A DNA stretch of 64,000 nt from Bacillus alkalicellulosilyticus (GCF_002019795.1 NZ_KV917381.1:3380068-3444067); one strand, 5' to 3'; positions 51,187 to 61,078 are shown, counted from the stretch's first letter. The notes: generated by a model from the sequence alone, not told the origin. Program-made: numbers and translations.

Positions 51187-51726
51187 ATGCGAAACGTCAC
51201 TCTCACAAGGCTTTATGAGCATCCCATCACGAAAAAATACTTGAGTCGGTCTGGTCTTGCACATGCGATTGCAACAGCTTATCATGCCTTACGATTATCA
51301 AAAAAATATAATGTAAATCCTGATTTAGCCACTAAAGCCGCTTTTCTTCATGATATCGGCCACTACACTTGGTATAACGGTGAAGGCAAGTGGGACTTTG
51401 ACCTTTATAAAGAAAATGATATTCACGCTATTAAGGGAGCAGAAAGAGCACATAAGTTACTCATTCGCCTTGGCGAGCACCCCTCTGATGCGAAACAAAT
51501 TGCACTAGCTATCCTGCTTCATACCGATTCCTATCTACCCGATGGCCACCTCCATTTAACGCCTTTACAACAAGTTGTTGCACTGGCTGATGAAGCAGAT
51601 GAAGAACCAAATGGTAATCATCATTACCGCGAGGTCTCTATTGAATTTGCCCAAAAAAAGCTAGCTCAATTAGATGATTTAGTTGAAAAAGAGATGAAGT
51701 CTCAACAATTAAAGCGCACTGTTTAA
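51187..51726 (+). CDS. HD-domain phosphohydrolase
   Basis: A 179-aa HD protein: AIATAYHALRLSKKYNVNPD, AAFLHDIGHYTWYN (HD motif at HDIGH) and the following KGAERAHKLLIRLGEHPSDA plus AILLHTDSYLPDG and VVALADEADEEPNG. The distal Asp of the HD set fits ADEADE. Likely a nucleotide or second-messenger hydrolase, possibly of metal-dependent type. CAAGGAGG precedes the ATG. Substrate unknown. Confidence 0.85.
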   Translation: MRNVTLTRLYEHPITKKYLSRSGLAHAIATAYHALRLSKKYNVNPDLATKAAFLHDIGHYTWYNGEGKWDFDLYKENDIHAIKGAERAHKLLIRLGEHPSDAKQIALAILLHTDSYLPDGHLHLTPLQQVVALADEADEEPNGNHHYREVSIEFAQKKLAQLDDLVEKEMKSQQLKRTV

Positions 51727-51739
51727 AATGAACGGCGGG

Positions 51740-51780
51740 TGACCGGGACAAAAGGAAAAAAACTTATGTCCCGGCCTCTT
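51740..51780. repeat. GGGACAAAAGG-type hairpin
   Basis: CCGGGACA pairs with TGTCCCGG around AAAGGAAAAAAACTTA, a diverged copy of the GGGACAAAAGGTT palindrome family, followed by CTCTTTATT; it probably terminates the HD gene. Confidence 0.7.
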
Positions 51781-51874
51781 TATTGTTTGTGAAACCCTTG
51801 AAACTAAGGTACTATTTTAAAATAGTATTGACCCGTTTTTTTATCCATGCTACTCTTATAAAAACGAATAGCCC

Positions 51875-51996
51875 AAAAAGGGGAGTAGCGACCTATACGG
51901 TTAATGAGTCGTCATTACGGTGGTATATCCACTCGGTTCATTGAGCTTTTATCTTATGTTGGAAAACATTAACGGTAAAAGTACGCAAGACCTTTT
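51875..51996 (+). promoter_or_regulatory. yybP-ykoY (Mn2+) riboswitch aptamer
   Basis: AAAAAGGGGAGTAGCG near 51876-51890 and ACGCAAGACCTTT near 51984-51995 are the conserved halves of the yybP-ykoY aptamer. The bases between can fold as two stem-loops (GGTTAATGAGTC region and GGTGGTATATCCACTCGG). In other firmicutes this RNA senses Mn2+ and turns on exporters. It directly precedes a cation antiporter gene at 52067. Confidence 0.75.
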
Positions 51997-52042
51997 TATG
52001 AGAGTTTAATTTCTGGGTAAACTCTCATAAAAGGGTCTTTTT
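51988..52042 (+). terminator. Riboswitch-controlled terminator
   Basis: GACCTTTTTATGAGAGTTTA (51989-52008) pairs with TAAACTCTCATAAAAGGGTC (52018-52037) and is followed by TTTTTC. Its 5' arm contains the AGACC segment of the aptamer, so ligand-bound aptamer would prevent the terminator from forming and allow transcription. Confidence 0.8.
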
Positions 52043-52066
52043 CGTGTTTAGGAGGAGAGGAATTTT

Positions 52067-53071
52067 ATGGATTATTTGGTGTTTTTACTTTTTTTTCTTG
52101 CAGCTGTCGTAACAGTGATTACAGCTATAAAACTGTCAACATACGCAGATGCACTGAGTGAAAAAACAAAACTTGGAGGCATGCTAGTTGGAACAATCTT
52201 ACTTGCTGGAGCGACTTCATTACCAGAGGTCACTACAAGTGTTTCTGCCGTCATTTTAGATACTCCTGATATTGCTATTGGGAATGTACTCGGTAGTAAT
52301 ATGTTTAATTTACTTATTTTAGCTAGCTTTGATTTATATTATCGAAAACGACAAATTTTAAAAGACGCTGCTAAAGAACATTTTTACACGGCAAGCTTAG
52401 GACTTCTGCTTGCGGCTACAGCTCTTCTTGCCCTCACAGTAAAGATTGATATTGAAATTTTGAACATTGGTCTAGATACGTTTAGTATCCTGCTTATTTA
52501 CATCATTGGAATGTATACAATTACAAGGATATCTAAAAATGAACCAAGAGTTATACCTGTCCCTGAAGTAGAAGATAATACGAAATTGAACACGTCAGCC
52601 ATCACGTTACGTAGAGCCATTGTAGGATTCGCCGTTTCAGCTGTTGTTATTATGATAGTTGGTACAGTACTGACCTTTACAGGTGACCGCATTGCAGTTA
52701 TTACAGGGTTAGGGGCTAGCTTTGTTGGAAGCTTTCTGATTGCAGCAACTACATCTTTGCCAGAAGCAGTTTCTGTGCTGATTGCGATACAGCTTAGGAA
52801 TTATAATTTAGCGATAGGTTCTCTATTAGGTAGTAATTTATTTAATATGATTATACTAGCTGGAACCGATGTGATTTATCGACAAGGGCCGATCCTATCG
52901 TTCGTTTCACCTGCTCATCAAATTACAGCTGGAGCCGTTTCTATATTATCTGTTATTGTTCTTTTCTCGTTAATTAGAAAAAGATATGGTTCACCATTCA
53001 CATATGCAATACCATCTATCTTGCTCATACTGGTCTACTTCATATCATCTTATTTAATCTTCGTAAATTAA
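52067..53071 (+). CDS. CaCA-family sodium/calcium (cation) antiporter
   Basis: A 334-aa protein with about ten TM segments and the duplicated CaCA motifs: LAGATSLPEVTTSVSAVIL (first alpha repeat) with GNVLGSNMFNLLILAS, then AATTSLPEAVSVLIAI (second repeat) with GSLLGSNLFNMIILAG. Exchanges Ca2+ or Mn2+ and other divalent cations for Na+ or H+. Its leader is a yybP-ykoY riboswitch, so I infer it exports Mn2+. AGGAGAGG precedes the ATG. Confidence 0.88.
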   Translation: MDYLVFLLFFLAAVVTVITAIKLSTYADALSEKTKLGGMLVGTILLAGATSLPEVTTSVSAVILDTPDIAIGNVLGSNMFNLLILASFDLYYRKRQILKDAAKEHFYTASLGLLLAATALLALTVKIDIEILNIGLDTFSILLIYIIGMYTITRISKNEPRVIPVPEVEDNTKLNTSAITLRRAIVGFAVSAVVIMIVGTVLTFTGDRIAVITGLGASFVGSFLIAATTSLPEAVSVLIAIQLRNYNLAIGSLLGSNLFNMIILAGTDVIYRQGPILSFVSPAHQITAGAVSILSVIVLFSLIRKRYGSPFTYAIPSILLILVYFISSYLIFVN

Positions 53072-53097
53072 CATACGGCAGAACCGTATGTTAATTA

Positions 53098-53295
53098 TTT
53101 CGATGAGCGAAGCCACTGCCTCATTTAATAAGTGCACGGTGTACAAAAGGTTTATTATCCGCATCGGCTACACTCGCCACAAAGCCAGTTGTGAGAAAGA
53201 CACTCACAACTGGCTTTAAAGGATAGTGGCGGTTTCGCTCATTGCTTAGAGGTTTTGACAAAAGGTTAAAAAGCACCCTTTTGTCAAAACCTCTC
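53098..53295. repeat. Composite palindrome E9 with GAGCGAA terminal inverted repeats
   Basis: From 53105 GAGCGAAGCC to 53240 GGTTTCGCTC (ends form inverted repeats), enclosing GCCAGTTGTGAG/CTCACAACTGGC; then TTTTGACAAAAGGTT / CACCCTTTTGTCAAAA, terminator-like, just before the convergent gene at 53296. It has no gene of its own. Confidence 0.8.
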
Positions 53296-53865
53296 TTATT
53301 CATTATAGTTCAGTAAATTCACGATTTCAGGAAGCATCTCTTCTGTAATGACACCGTTGATTCTTTTTATTATTATTCCGTCCTTGTTGATAATAAATGT
53401 AGTTGGAATTCCGATGAGACTGTATTTCTTCAATACGTCACCTTCTGTGTCAAATAATACTTTGTATTTTGCATTAAAGTACTCTAGAAACGGTTGGACG
53501 TCCTGTTGACTTTTCTCCTGACTCGTCATATTCACTCCAAGAACAACACTATTCTCACCTAGTTGTTCGTCTAACTTGACTAACACTGGCATCTCTTCTT
53601 GACACGGGGAACACCATGTTGCAAAAAAGTTAAGGACTACGTTTTTCCCCTTATATGAATGAAGTGACACTTCAGCTCCATTTCTGTCCTGCAATGTAAA
53701 ATCAATGGCTTGCTTTCCTTCAAATGAACCAATTGCAGTTGTTTGAGCAACCGCTGTTGCTACTTGTGTTTGAACGGGAACGGAATTTTCATATAAAAAA
53801 CCTATCGTAAACATCAGAAAAAATAACAAACTAAATAAAAATGTAACCTTTATATTTTTATTCAA
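53296..53865 (-). CDS. ResA/TlpA-like thiol-disulfide oxidoreductase
   Basis: A 189-aa protein with an uncleaved signal/anchor (VTFLFSLLFFLMFTIGFLYE near residues 8-27) and a thioredoxin fold with active site NFFATWCSPCQEEMP (CxxC near residues 86-89), preceded by DFTLQDRNGAEVSLHSYKGK. The C-terminal LIGIPTTFIINKDGIIIKRI contains the cis-Pro segment GIPTTF. Membrane-anchored on the outer face, for cytochrome or spore-protein reduction as ResA/StoA do. Starts at TTG with GAGGTGAAAGG upstream. Confidence 0.88.
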   Translation of the reverse strand: MNKNIKVTFLFSLLFFLMFTIGFLYENSVPVQTQVATAVAQTTAIGSFEGKQAIDFTLQDRNGAEVSLHSYKGKNVVLNFFATWCSPCQEEMPVLVKLDEQLGENSVVLGVNMTSQEKSQQDVQPFLEYFNAKYKVLFDTEGDVLKKYSLIGIPTTFIINKDGIIIKRINGVITEEMLPEIVNLLNYNE

Positions 53866-53952
53866 GTACCTTTCACCTCTTTCCGCTTCTTTTACCTGTT
53901 GTTATAATGATATGAGAGCAAGACAAGTTTCATGAAACGAGGTTTCAAATCC

Positions 53953-54123
53953 ATGCAGCAAATACGGACTTATATGTTTATGTTTGTTATCGCTTTAAGT
54001 TTGTACATTATTTTTTCATATATGTATGACTATCGAAATCATGTTGTTTTTTTTCTATTCCTCCTTCCAGCAATGGGATTATTCGCTACTTATCACATTC
54101 GAAAGAAACTGAACAAGTCATAG
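53953..54123 (+). CDS. Small two-helix membrane protein
   Basis: A 56-aa protein (63 aa if the ATG at 53932 is used), with hydrophobic segments RTYMFMFVIALSLYIIFSYM and VFFLFLLPAMGLFATYHI and a basic end RKKLNKS. GAGG sits upstream of ATG 53953. It ends in a shared terminator with the convergent glycosyltransferase gene. No family recognised. Confidence 0.55.
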   Translation: MQQIRTYMFMFVIALSLYIIFSYMYDYRNHVVFFLFLLPAMGLFATYHIRKKLNKS

Positions 54124-54126
54124 GAT

Positions 54127-54165
54127 CAAAACAAGAGGCTTCTATCGAATAGCCTCTTGTTTTTG
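54127..54165. terminator. Bidirectional terminator
   Basis: CAAAACAAGAGGCT pairs with AGCCTCTTGTTTTTG, covering the end of the convergent gene whose stop is at 54142. Confidence 0.8.
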
Positions 54166-55260
54166 TTCCATATTACTGATGATGTTTTCAATAATTTGAA
54201 TCGCTGCCCCTGGTTTTTTTAGTTTTTTGGCAGACTTTTTCATGGTATCGTGCGTTCTTCTTTTAAAAACACGATTGACGAGCAATGGAATGTCATCCTC
54301 TTCTTCTGCTCGAACAGCAACTCCATTTTCCATTAAGAATTTTGCATTATGCTCTTCATGTCCAGGTACTGGTTGGTAGATGATGATTGGTGTTTCACAA
54401 ATAAGTGCTTCAGCCATGGTTAAGCCGCCAGATTTAGAAATAATAGCATCACTTGCACGGAGATAATCAAGAAATTTTTCTGTAAAAGGAATGACTTGCA
54501 CTTCATGTTTTGTGCGAATCCCCTTTACTTTCTTTTCCACTTTCTTATTATGGCCCGTCATACATAAAATCAATAAGTCACGATGACACTTTTCCAAGGA
54601 ATGAACGACTCTCTCATAGTTGGTTAAACCAATTCCTCCGCCAGCAATAAGTACGACTTTTTTATCATGATCTATCCCAAGTTCATAGCGACTTCTCCAC
54701 TTTGATCGCGTAAATGCCGGATTCTTCGGTACAGGAATTCCTGTAGTCATAAATCGGTCTTGTGGTAAATTATACGTAGCAGCAAACTGTCGACAACGTG
54801 GGTCTGCTGTAAAATAGCCATCTATTTCTTCTCGTAAGTAGGCCCGATGCATTACAAAATCAGTAATCACTGTATACAAAGGGATATCCATTTTCTTTTT
54901 TCGTTTTAATGTAGTTAAAAAAGCCGTCACAAATGGATGCGTCGAAATAATAAATGGCGTATTCCTTTTTTCAATTAACTTCGTTAGCTTCTCAACAAAC
55001 AATATTCCAAACTTATCTAAATAAAGAAAATCTAACCGTTTTTCTGAACCAAAGTAAATCTTTCTCCATAGATTCGGACTATGTTTAAGCAACTTTAAAT
55101 ACGCATGTAATACACAATTATGAAGGAGTGGACTAATCGATTGAAAGGTATCAATAATTTCGGGTTCATAACCCCTTGTTTCGAGTTCATCATGCAAGGC
55201 CTTAGCTGCCTGTTGGTGTCCATGGCCGATTGAAGCTGAAAAGATAAGGGGACGATTCAT
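54142..55260 (-). CDS. MGDG-synthase/UgtP-like glycolipid glycosyltransferase
   Basis: A 372-aa GT28 enzyme. RPLIFSASIGHGHQQAAKAL opens the N-terminal diacylglycerol-synthase-like domain; VVLIAGGGIGLTNYERVVHS and IISKSGGLTMAEALICETPI, followed by IYQPVPGHEEHNAKFL, carry the nucleotide-sugar site. Such enzymes transfer glucose to diacylglycerol (UgtP), giving glycolipid and lipoteichoic acid anchors. ATG 55260 with GGAGAAA upstream. It sits between small membrane genes and trpS. Confidence 0.85.
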   Translation of the reverse strand: MNRPLIFSASIGHGHQQAAKALHDELETRGYEPEIIDTFQSISPLLHNCVLHAYLKLLKHSPNLWRKIYFGSEKRLDFLYLDKFGILFVEKLTKLIEKRNTPFIISTHPFVTAFLTTLKRKKKMDIPLYTVITDFVMHRAYLREEIDGYFTADPRCRQFAATYNLPQDRFMTTGIPVPKNPAFTRSKWRSRYELGIDHDKKVVLIAGGGIGLTNYERVVHSLEKCHRDLLILCMTGHNKKVEKKVKGIRTKHEVQVIPFTEKFLDYLRASDAIISKSGGLTMAEALICETPIIIYQPVPGHEEHNAKFLMENGVAVRAEEEDDIPLLVNRVFKRRTHDTMKKSAKKLKKPGAAIQIIENIISNMEQKQEAIR

Positions 55261-55382
55261 CATTTTCTCCTCTCTTTCATCGAATCTCGTTTCCTCCTAG
55301 TATTTGTCGGGTTGTAGGAAAGAATTCACAAGAACTGAGGTTGGATAAATTTAGATTTACTGCCTAAATTGGTTTACTCTGA

Positions 55383-56426
<1,044 letters not shown>

Positions 56427-56454
56427 TAAAAGGGTGAGTGCGTCAAGCCCAACA

Positions 56455-56500
56455 AAAAAGGTTGCCTCTATTATGAAGGGCAACCTTGTTTCATTTATTT
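56455..56500 (+). terminator. trpS terminator
   Basis: AAGGTTGCC pairs with GGCAACCTT and is followed by GTTTCATTTATTTT. Confidence 0.75.
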
Positions 56501-56613
56501 TAGTATCCTTTTTGCTTTCTCCAAATTGCACCTACTAGCAGTGAAATTCCAATCGTTCCAACAACAGATACAATCGTTAATACTTGCATTGATCCATGTA
56601 CAAAATTATCCAC
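56500..56613 (-). CDS. Small single-helix membrane protein
   Basis: A 37-aa protein: VDNFVHGSMQVLTIVSVVGT continuing IGISLLVGAIWRKQKGY, one hydrophobic helix with a positively charged C-terminus (inside). GGAGGG lies 6 bases before the GTG at 56613, supporting a real gene. Function unknown; small membrane proteins of this size often modulate a membrane enzyme. Confidence 0.6.
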   Translation of the reverse strand: MDNFVHGSMQVLTIVSVVGTIGISLLVGAIWRKQKGY

Positions 56614-56723
56614 TACAATCCCTCCTAATCTTCAACGGTTGCTCAAAGCATCTGTTTTTTATTATAGAGAAATTTTCTTTTTATGTAAACAACCAAGAAT
56701 GAACGTTTGCAAGTTCATCACAT

Positions 56724-57470
56724 TTATTTGACACTTTCGCCATGCTCAAGTTCCCAAAGTTTTTCAAAAAATGGCTGCCCTTTTATCATCTTTTCACAAA
56801 GGTGGTAATGACGGCTTGTCCATCCTATTTTTACTTCTTCAAATAATGAATCTTTGGCTTCTTCCATTGTCATTTCTTGAATTGGCATATACATCGTAGG
56901 GTCCCACTCCGTATACCAATACCTAACCTCAGCTTCATTTCCAGAAGTAAAGAGTTGATCTAATGCCATAAAAAGAAGTTGTTTTAGCTGTCGTTCCTTA
57001 CGAGTAAGACCTTTCATTTCCTCAGGACTAGGAGATAAAATATGATACTCCTTCGCAAACAAAATGTTATCTAATTTAAACTCTTGTATTTTTTCATTTT
57101 GCAATAATTCAAATACAATTTGTTCCTGCCTTGGAGTTAGTCGACTTTTCCTTATAGGCGTTCGGTAACCAATCGTATCTACAGCAATAATCCTTTTTCC
57201 ATCCGTAGCAATAAAACAATAGTCAAGTTGGATTCGAGACATGTTCTTACGTAAGTAGCTTTTTTGATATACTGCATCCAATAAAGAATCTGGTAACTCA
57301 CAGATGTTGTTTTCGATATAGTCAAATAATTCTTCGTTGACTTTGACAACAAAGGCCTGGTCCAACACCTCAATGCGGTCATCACTTCTCCACTCAAAAA
57401 AGTCACACACATTGTAGCCGTTTTCCTCACCTTCAAACCAATTCACCCAGACATCACGAATATGGACCAT
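56724..57470 (-). CDS. yjbA: YjbA, UPF0736 family
   Basis: A 248-aa protein whose start [20 protein letters not shown], then [20 protein letters not shown] and [15 protein letters not shown] are close to B. subtilis YjbA (UPF0736). No enzymatic motif visible. It neighbours trpS as in B. subtilis; function unknown. Confidence 0.88.
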   Translation of the reverse strand: MVHIRDVWVNWFEGEENGYNVCDFFEWRSDDRIEVLDQAFVVKVNEELFDYIENNICELPDSLLDAVYQKSYLRKNMSRIQLDYCFIATDGKRIIAVDTIGYRTPIRKSRLTPRQEQIVFELLQNEKIQEFKLDNILFAKEYHILSPSPEEMKGLTRKERQLKQLLFMALDQLFTSGNEAEVRYWYTEWDPTMYMPIQEMTMEEAKDSLFEEVKIGWTSRHYHLCEKMIKGQPFFEKLWELEHGESVK

Positions 57471-57564
57471 GATATGCCTCCTCTGCTATTAATGTTTGTA
57501 CCAACAGTATAGTCAGAGCGTAGGCAATTTATTCCACAGTTACTATATTCATGTCAATTTGATA

Positions 57565-57780
57565 TTATTCCTTTTTCTTCCGAGAAGGGAAATATAAACT
57601 ACACGTAATAAGTAGCCCCCCAAAGAGGAGTATATAAAATTCTATTCGATATATAATGAAGTTTGCAAATTGTTCAATAGTATAGCCTGTAGCAAGTAAG
57701 TTTAAATAAGCTAACAAACTAACTCCTCCGGATACAGCAAAACCAAAGCCGATAAGTAGAATAACAAAACGAAAGATCAA
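57565..57780 (-). CDS. Two-helix membrane protein
   Basis: A 71-aa protein with hydrophobic segments FRFVILLIGFGFAVSGGVSL and IEFYILLFGGLLITCSLYF, ending FPSRKKKE. ATG near AGGGGATG. Conserved-looking small protein between yjbA and yjaZ; no named function. Confidence 0.6.
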   Translation of the reverse strand: MIFRFVILLIGFGFAVSGGVSLLAYLNLLATGYTIEQFANFIIYRIEFYILLFGGLLITCSLYFPSRKKKE

Positions 57781-57799
57781 AAAAACATCCCCTATTCAT

Positions 57800-57990
57800 T
57801 TGAGGGCACTGAAAAAATTCGGTTTTACGAGGGCACCGAAAAAGTTCGGTTTATAACTTTTACAGTGCCCTCGATGCAATGTGCGTAACCGTTACTTTTT
57901 TTATCTGCCTGCTACGAGTAGATCCATTGCAACCATAATCAAAGGCTTTGAAAAATTGTTTGTACTTTTTCAGTGGCTTCATTCATTTGT
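57800..57990. repeat. Repeat copy E10 with partial tandem duplication
   Basis: The left arm GAGGGCACTGAAAAAATTCG is repeated as GAGGGCACCGAAAAAGTTCG at 57829 before a right arm AACTTTTACAGTGCCCTC at 57855-57873. Bases 57880-57985 then match the left edge of the window. No gene lies in the 252-base gap from 57781 to 58032. Confidence 0.75.
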
Positions 57991-58032
57991 TCTCTACTTT
58001 ATTATTCGCTTTCTTATAGTATATTCCTTTGA

Positions 58033-58875
58033 TTAATTTAACTCGAAGCCATATGGGGTTTGTGTGAGAATATCTATTGAAGCAAGCTTTACCATCTCTG
58101 CAGTAGGCATTTGTGTTTTGGTTTGAAACTTTTTGGCGATATCATAGCCGACTGAGTAGCCTGCCCATTCCGGAATACGGTACCGAAAATCACCGAATAA
58201 ATAAGGATTGTGTCTTTTCTTTCCTTTTAATGATAATGCTCGAATAAAACTGCTTTGCCACAACTGTTTTAGTTCATCCTCGGTATATAATTCACTCCAT
58301 TTACCGAGATACTGACTCCCTACCTCTTCTTCTACTGCCCTTTCCGCCAAGCCTTCAATTAATATAGAATCAAGAAGACTTAATTCCTCTTCATTTTTAT
58401 TCAATTCATTTAATCTGCAGACATGGTGATATTCATGAGTAAGTAATGCTTTTATTTCTTTCTCATTAGCTTGTGGCGAAAGAAATAAAACAACTTTATC
58501 CCTGAAACCTAAACCCATTTTCCCACCGAGTTGCTTCATCATTAGTTCGTTTCTTTCTTCCAACGGAAAAATAAACACCTTTGTATCAGGACCAGACCAT
58601 TTTTCTTTCAAATAAGTATAATGAGCTCTTACAACATGCCATACCTTTTTATCCTCTAACTCTATGAGCAAGGGTGAAATATCAACATCTGGATGAACTA
58701 ACCCTTGTTCTAAAAGATAGCGATGAAGTTCCGGTAAATTGGCTCCATCAAATACTGCTGACAATGGTTTAATCAATGTATCCTGCTGAATAAGTTGTCT
58801 TTCATAAATTGAAGAAACGTTTGAAGTTTTTTCACTATACTTTTGTAACCACCGAAATGTAGCAATAACTCCCAT
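58033..58875 (-). CDS. yjaZ: DUF2268 putative zinc protease YjaZ
   Basis: A 280-aa protein with the HExxH-type zinc motif LLTHEYHHVCRLNEL near residue 150 and a downstream LIEGLAERAVEEEVGSQYLG carrying a second Glu ligand, typical of DUF2268 (YjaZ-like) predicted proteases. GKMGLGFRDKVVLFLSP and RYRIPEWAGYSVGYDIAKKF are other conserved parts. Cytoplasmic, since no signal peptide is seen. Neighbours yjbA and trpS as in B. subtilis. Function inferred. Confidence 0.85.
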   Translation of the reverse strand: MGVIATFRWLQKYSEKTSNVSSIYERQLIQQDTLIKPLSAVFDGANLPELHRYLLEQGLVHPDVDISPLLIELEDKKVWHVVRAHYTYLKEKWSGPDTKVFIFPLEERNELMMKQLGGKMGLGFRDKVVLFLSPQANEKEIKALLTHEYHHVCRLNELNKNEEELSLLDSILIEGLAERAVEEEVGSQYLGKWSELYTEDELKQLWQSSFIRALSLKGKKRHNPYLFGDFRYRIPEWAGYSVGYDIAKKFQTKTQMPTAEMVKLASIDILTQTPYGFELN

Positions 58876-58960
58876 TCTATCTTCTCTCCCTTAAAACAAT
58901 ATGTCATAGTATATGCATACGAGTTATCAATGTTTTCTTCTAATACAAAGTAATCATTAT

Positions 58961-59011
58961 AAAAAAAAAGAGTGTGGGACAAAAGGTTAAACAACCTTTT
59001 GTCCCACACTC
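58961..59011 (-). terminator. GGGACAAAAGGTT palindrome E11, terminator of the regulator gene
   Basis: GAGTGTGGGACAAAAGGTT pairs perfectly with AACCTTTTGTCCCACACTC; on the minus strand it is followed by nine T. It follows the regulator gene ending at 59022. Confidence 0.85.
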
Positions 59012-59021
59012 CTTATCATTG

Positions 59022-60134
59022 TTATTCTTCTATTTCTGTTGTAGATTGACGTATGACCAGGTCAGGCTCATATTCGATTGATTCATATGATGTTACTTCT
59101 TTAAGCGACGTTTGTTTTTTATTTTCAATTAAGTCTACGATTAACTTGGCGGCTTCTTCACCCATTTTATTTTTGGGATGCTTGATGGATGTTAATTTCA
59201 CCTCTGAAGCCTCTGCTAAAAATGAATCATCGTACCCTACAATAGATACTTCTTGCGGAACGCTTAACTTTTTCTTACGTAATACATCAAGTAGAAAGAG
59301 CGCTAGTTCATCATTATAGCAAACCAAAGCCGTTGGAATGTCTGTGTTGGAAACTAGTAACGTTTCTAATTCATGGGCTGGCTTCGTTCGTTTTTCTTCC
59401 GTACTATAGCTAACAATAAAATTGGGATTTATCGGGATTTGGTATGTTCGATGAGCCTTGATATATCCCTTCATCCGTTTAACCCCTTGAATATCATCCG
59501 TTTTAAAGAAACCGACTATGTTTTTATGCCCTTGTTTAATTAAGTATTCAGTTTGAATAAATCCACCTTTTTCATCATTCATCACTAAACATAACGGCTC
59601 TAATTCATCATAGAAAGCATTTATCATGATATACGGAATCTGGAGCCGCTCTAAATTGAAATAATAATTAATATTCGGATTTGAAATTGCACTTTTGGTT
59701 GGTTCAATAATGACCCCATCCACCTGTTGAGAAATTAAATTTTCCAAAATACGCTTTTCCGTTGCTAGGTCATTGTTTGTGCTATATAGACTAATTTGAT
59801 AACCTTTTTCACTTAAATAAGATTCTGCTCCCCTTATAATCGATGGAAAGATATAATCAGAAATGTAAGTAGTTATGATTGCAATGGTTTTTGGAGCTTG
59901 TTGGCTTTTCTTTTCAGTTCGTGTTCGGTCCGCACAAAAAGTGCCAGCTCCTTGTTCGCGAAACAACCACCCTTCATTGACTAAATCCCCAATCGCAATT
60001 CGAACGGTATGCCTACTTACCTCAAATTCCTTGACAAGTTCATGTTCAGAACTTATTTTTTGATTTGGAACGTATGTACCATCTAGGATTCTTGATTTAA
60101 TTGCTTGCTTAACTTTATTATATTTTGTTTCCAT
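59022..60134 (-). CDS. AraR-type GntR/LacI hybrid transcription regulator
   Basis: A 370-aa regulator with an N-terminal GntR winged helix (LDGTYVPNQKISSEHELVKE, then FEVSRHTVRIAIGDLVNEGW) and a LacI/periplasmic-binding sensor domain (ISQQVDGVIIEPTKSAI; YMINAFYDELEPLCLVMNDE; YDDSFLAEASEVKLTSIKHP). This layout is that of B. subtilis AraR. The effector is probably a sugar, but no arabinose genes lie nearby. It lacks an obvious target operon in this window. Confidence 0.88.
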   Translation of the reverse strand: METKYNKVKQAIKSRILDGTYVPNQKISSEHELVKEFEVSRHTVRIAIGDLVNEGWLFREQGAGTFCADRTRTEKKSQQAPKTIAIITTYISDYIFPSIIRGAESYLSEKGYQISLYSTNNDLATEKRILENLISQQVDGVIIEPTKSAISNPNINYYFNLERLQIPYIMINAFYDELEPLCLVMNDEKGGFIQTEYLIKQGHKNIVGFFKTDDIQGVKRMKGYIKAHRTYQIPINPNFIVSYSTEEKRTKPAHELETLLVSNTDIPTALVCYNDELALFLLDVLRKKKLSVPQEVSIVGYDDSFLAEASEVKLTSIKHPKNKMGEEAAKLIVDLIENKKQTSLKEVTSYESIEYEPDLVIRQSTTEIEE

Positions 60135-60222
60135 AATAACGACCTCAATCCATTAATAAATGCATCTAATGATATAACGATTAACTTATAGCGTATCATA
60201 AAGTAAGAAGATAAAGTTACGC

Positions 60223-60942
60223 TTAAAAAAATATACCGGTTTCAATCTCCTCTACTAGTACATCCTGATACTTATTAATCATTTTAAACGGTTTATGTTT
60301 TGTTAAAGACCTTCTATTTCTATCGTTAAACCAGATGCTATTCCATCCCGCTTCTGAAGAAGACACGATATCGTTTGTCCAAGAATTGCCTATATACACA
60401 CAACGTTTTGGTGAGATTCCTATCGTTTCATTAACAATTTCAAAAATTTCTTTCCCCGGTTTTGCAACACCCACTCCATCAGAAATAAAAATTACGTCAT
60501 TTTTAATAAAACGGTCTAACTGAAGGGAGCTGATTTTTTTCTTTTGATGGTTAACTGGTCCGTTTGTAATAATCCCCACTAGAAATTCTTTTCTTTGCAA
60601 TTCCTCAATAAATGATAGCACTCCTGAGTGGAGCTGAATTTTACGTTGTTCTTCCTCATAAGTTTTTTGAATTTGTAGGGCCAGCTCTTCCGTAACTTTT
60701 TGACCAATGTCTGAAAACGCACGGACCACTCTTTCGATTCTTAGTTGTTCTAATGAGATACGGTTATTTTTATAATCGGACCATAAACGGTCACTGTACT
60801 CTCTAACATTCATAAAGGTTGTTTCGAATGGAAAATGTTCACTTATATCCAGATGAACATTAATCGCCTTTTGAAAAGGACTTAATTGGTCATATAACGT
60901 ATCATCTAAATCAAAAAAAACAGCTTTATTAATTTGAATCAT
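60223..60942 (-). CDS. HAD-family phosphatase
   Basis: A 239-aa haloacid-dehalogenase-type hydrolase. Motif [12 protein letters not shown] (Asp nucleophile), motif II GIITNGP (T/S and Lys region), and motif [25 protein letters not shown] giving the D-D pair. The helical cap starts after motif I. Likely dephosphorylates a small phosphometabolite such as FMN or a sugar phosphate. It is next to the AraR-type gene and divergent from catalase. Confidence 0.87.
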   Translation of the reverse strand: MIQINKAVFFDLDDTLYDQLSPFQKAINVHLDISEHFPFETTFMNVREYSDRLWSDYKNNRISLEQLRIERVVRAFSDIGQKVTEELALQIQKTYEEEQRKIQLHSGVLSFIEELQRKEFLVGIITNGPVNHQKKKISSLQLDRFIKNDVIFISDGVGVAKPGKEIFEIVNETIGISPKRCVYIGNSWTNDIVSSSEAGWNSIWFNDRNRRSLTKHKPFKMINKYQDVLVEEIETGIFF

Positions 60943-60956
60943 CTATATTCCTTTCC

Positions 60957-60975
60957 AAATCTATGGTCTAGATTT
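60957..60975. promoter_or_regulatory. Inverted repeat in HAD/catalase divergent region
   Basis: AAATCTA (60957-60963) and TAGATTT (60969-60975), 5-base spacer, just upstream of the HAD gene. Possible operator; no regulator family assigned. Confidence 0.4.
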
Positions 60976-61063
60976 GCTCCTCTTTTTTACCTTCACACTT
61001 TTTTAAGATGTTCGTACAAGTTTACATTTATTATATGTTTCATTTTCTTGATTTTACAAGTAC

Positions 61064-61078
61064 TTATAGTAGCTATAG
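61064..61078 (+). promoter_or_regulatory. Weak PerR-like box upstream of catalase
   Basis: TTATAGTAGCTATAG partly matches the PerR consensus TTATAATNATTATAA. It lies about 110 bases before the catalase start, a reasonable operator distance, but has four mismatches. Confidence 0.35.
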
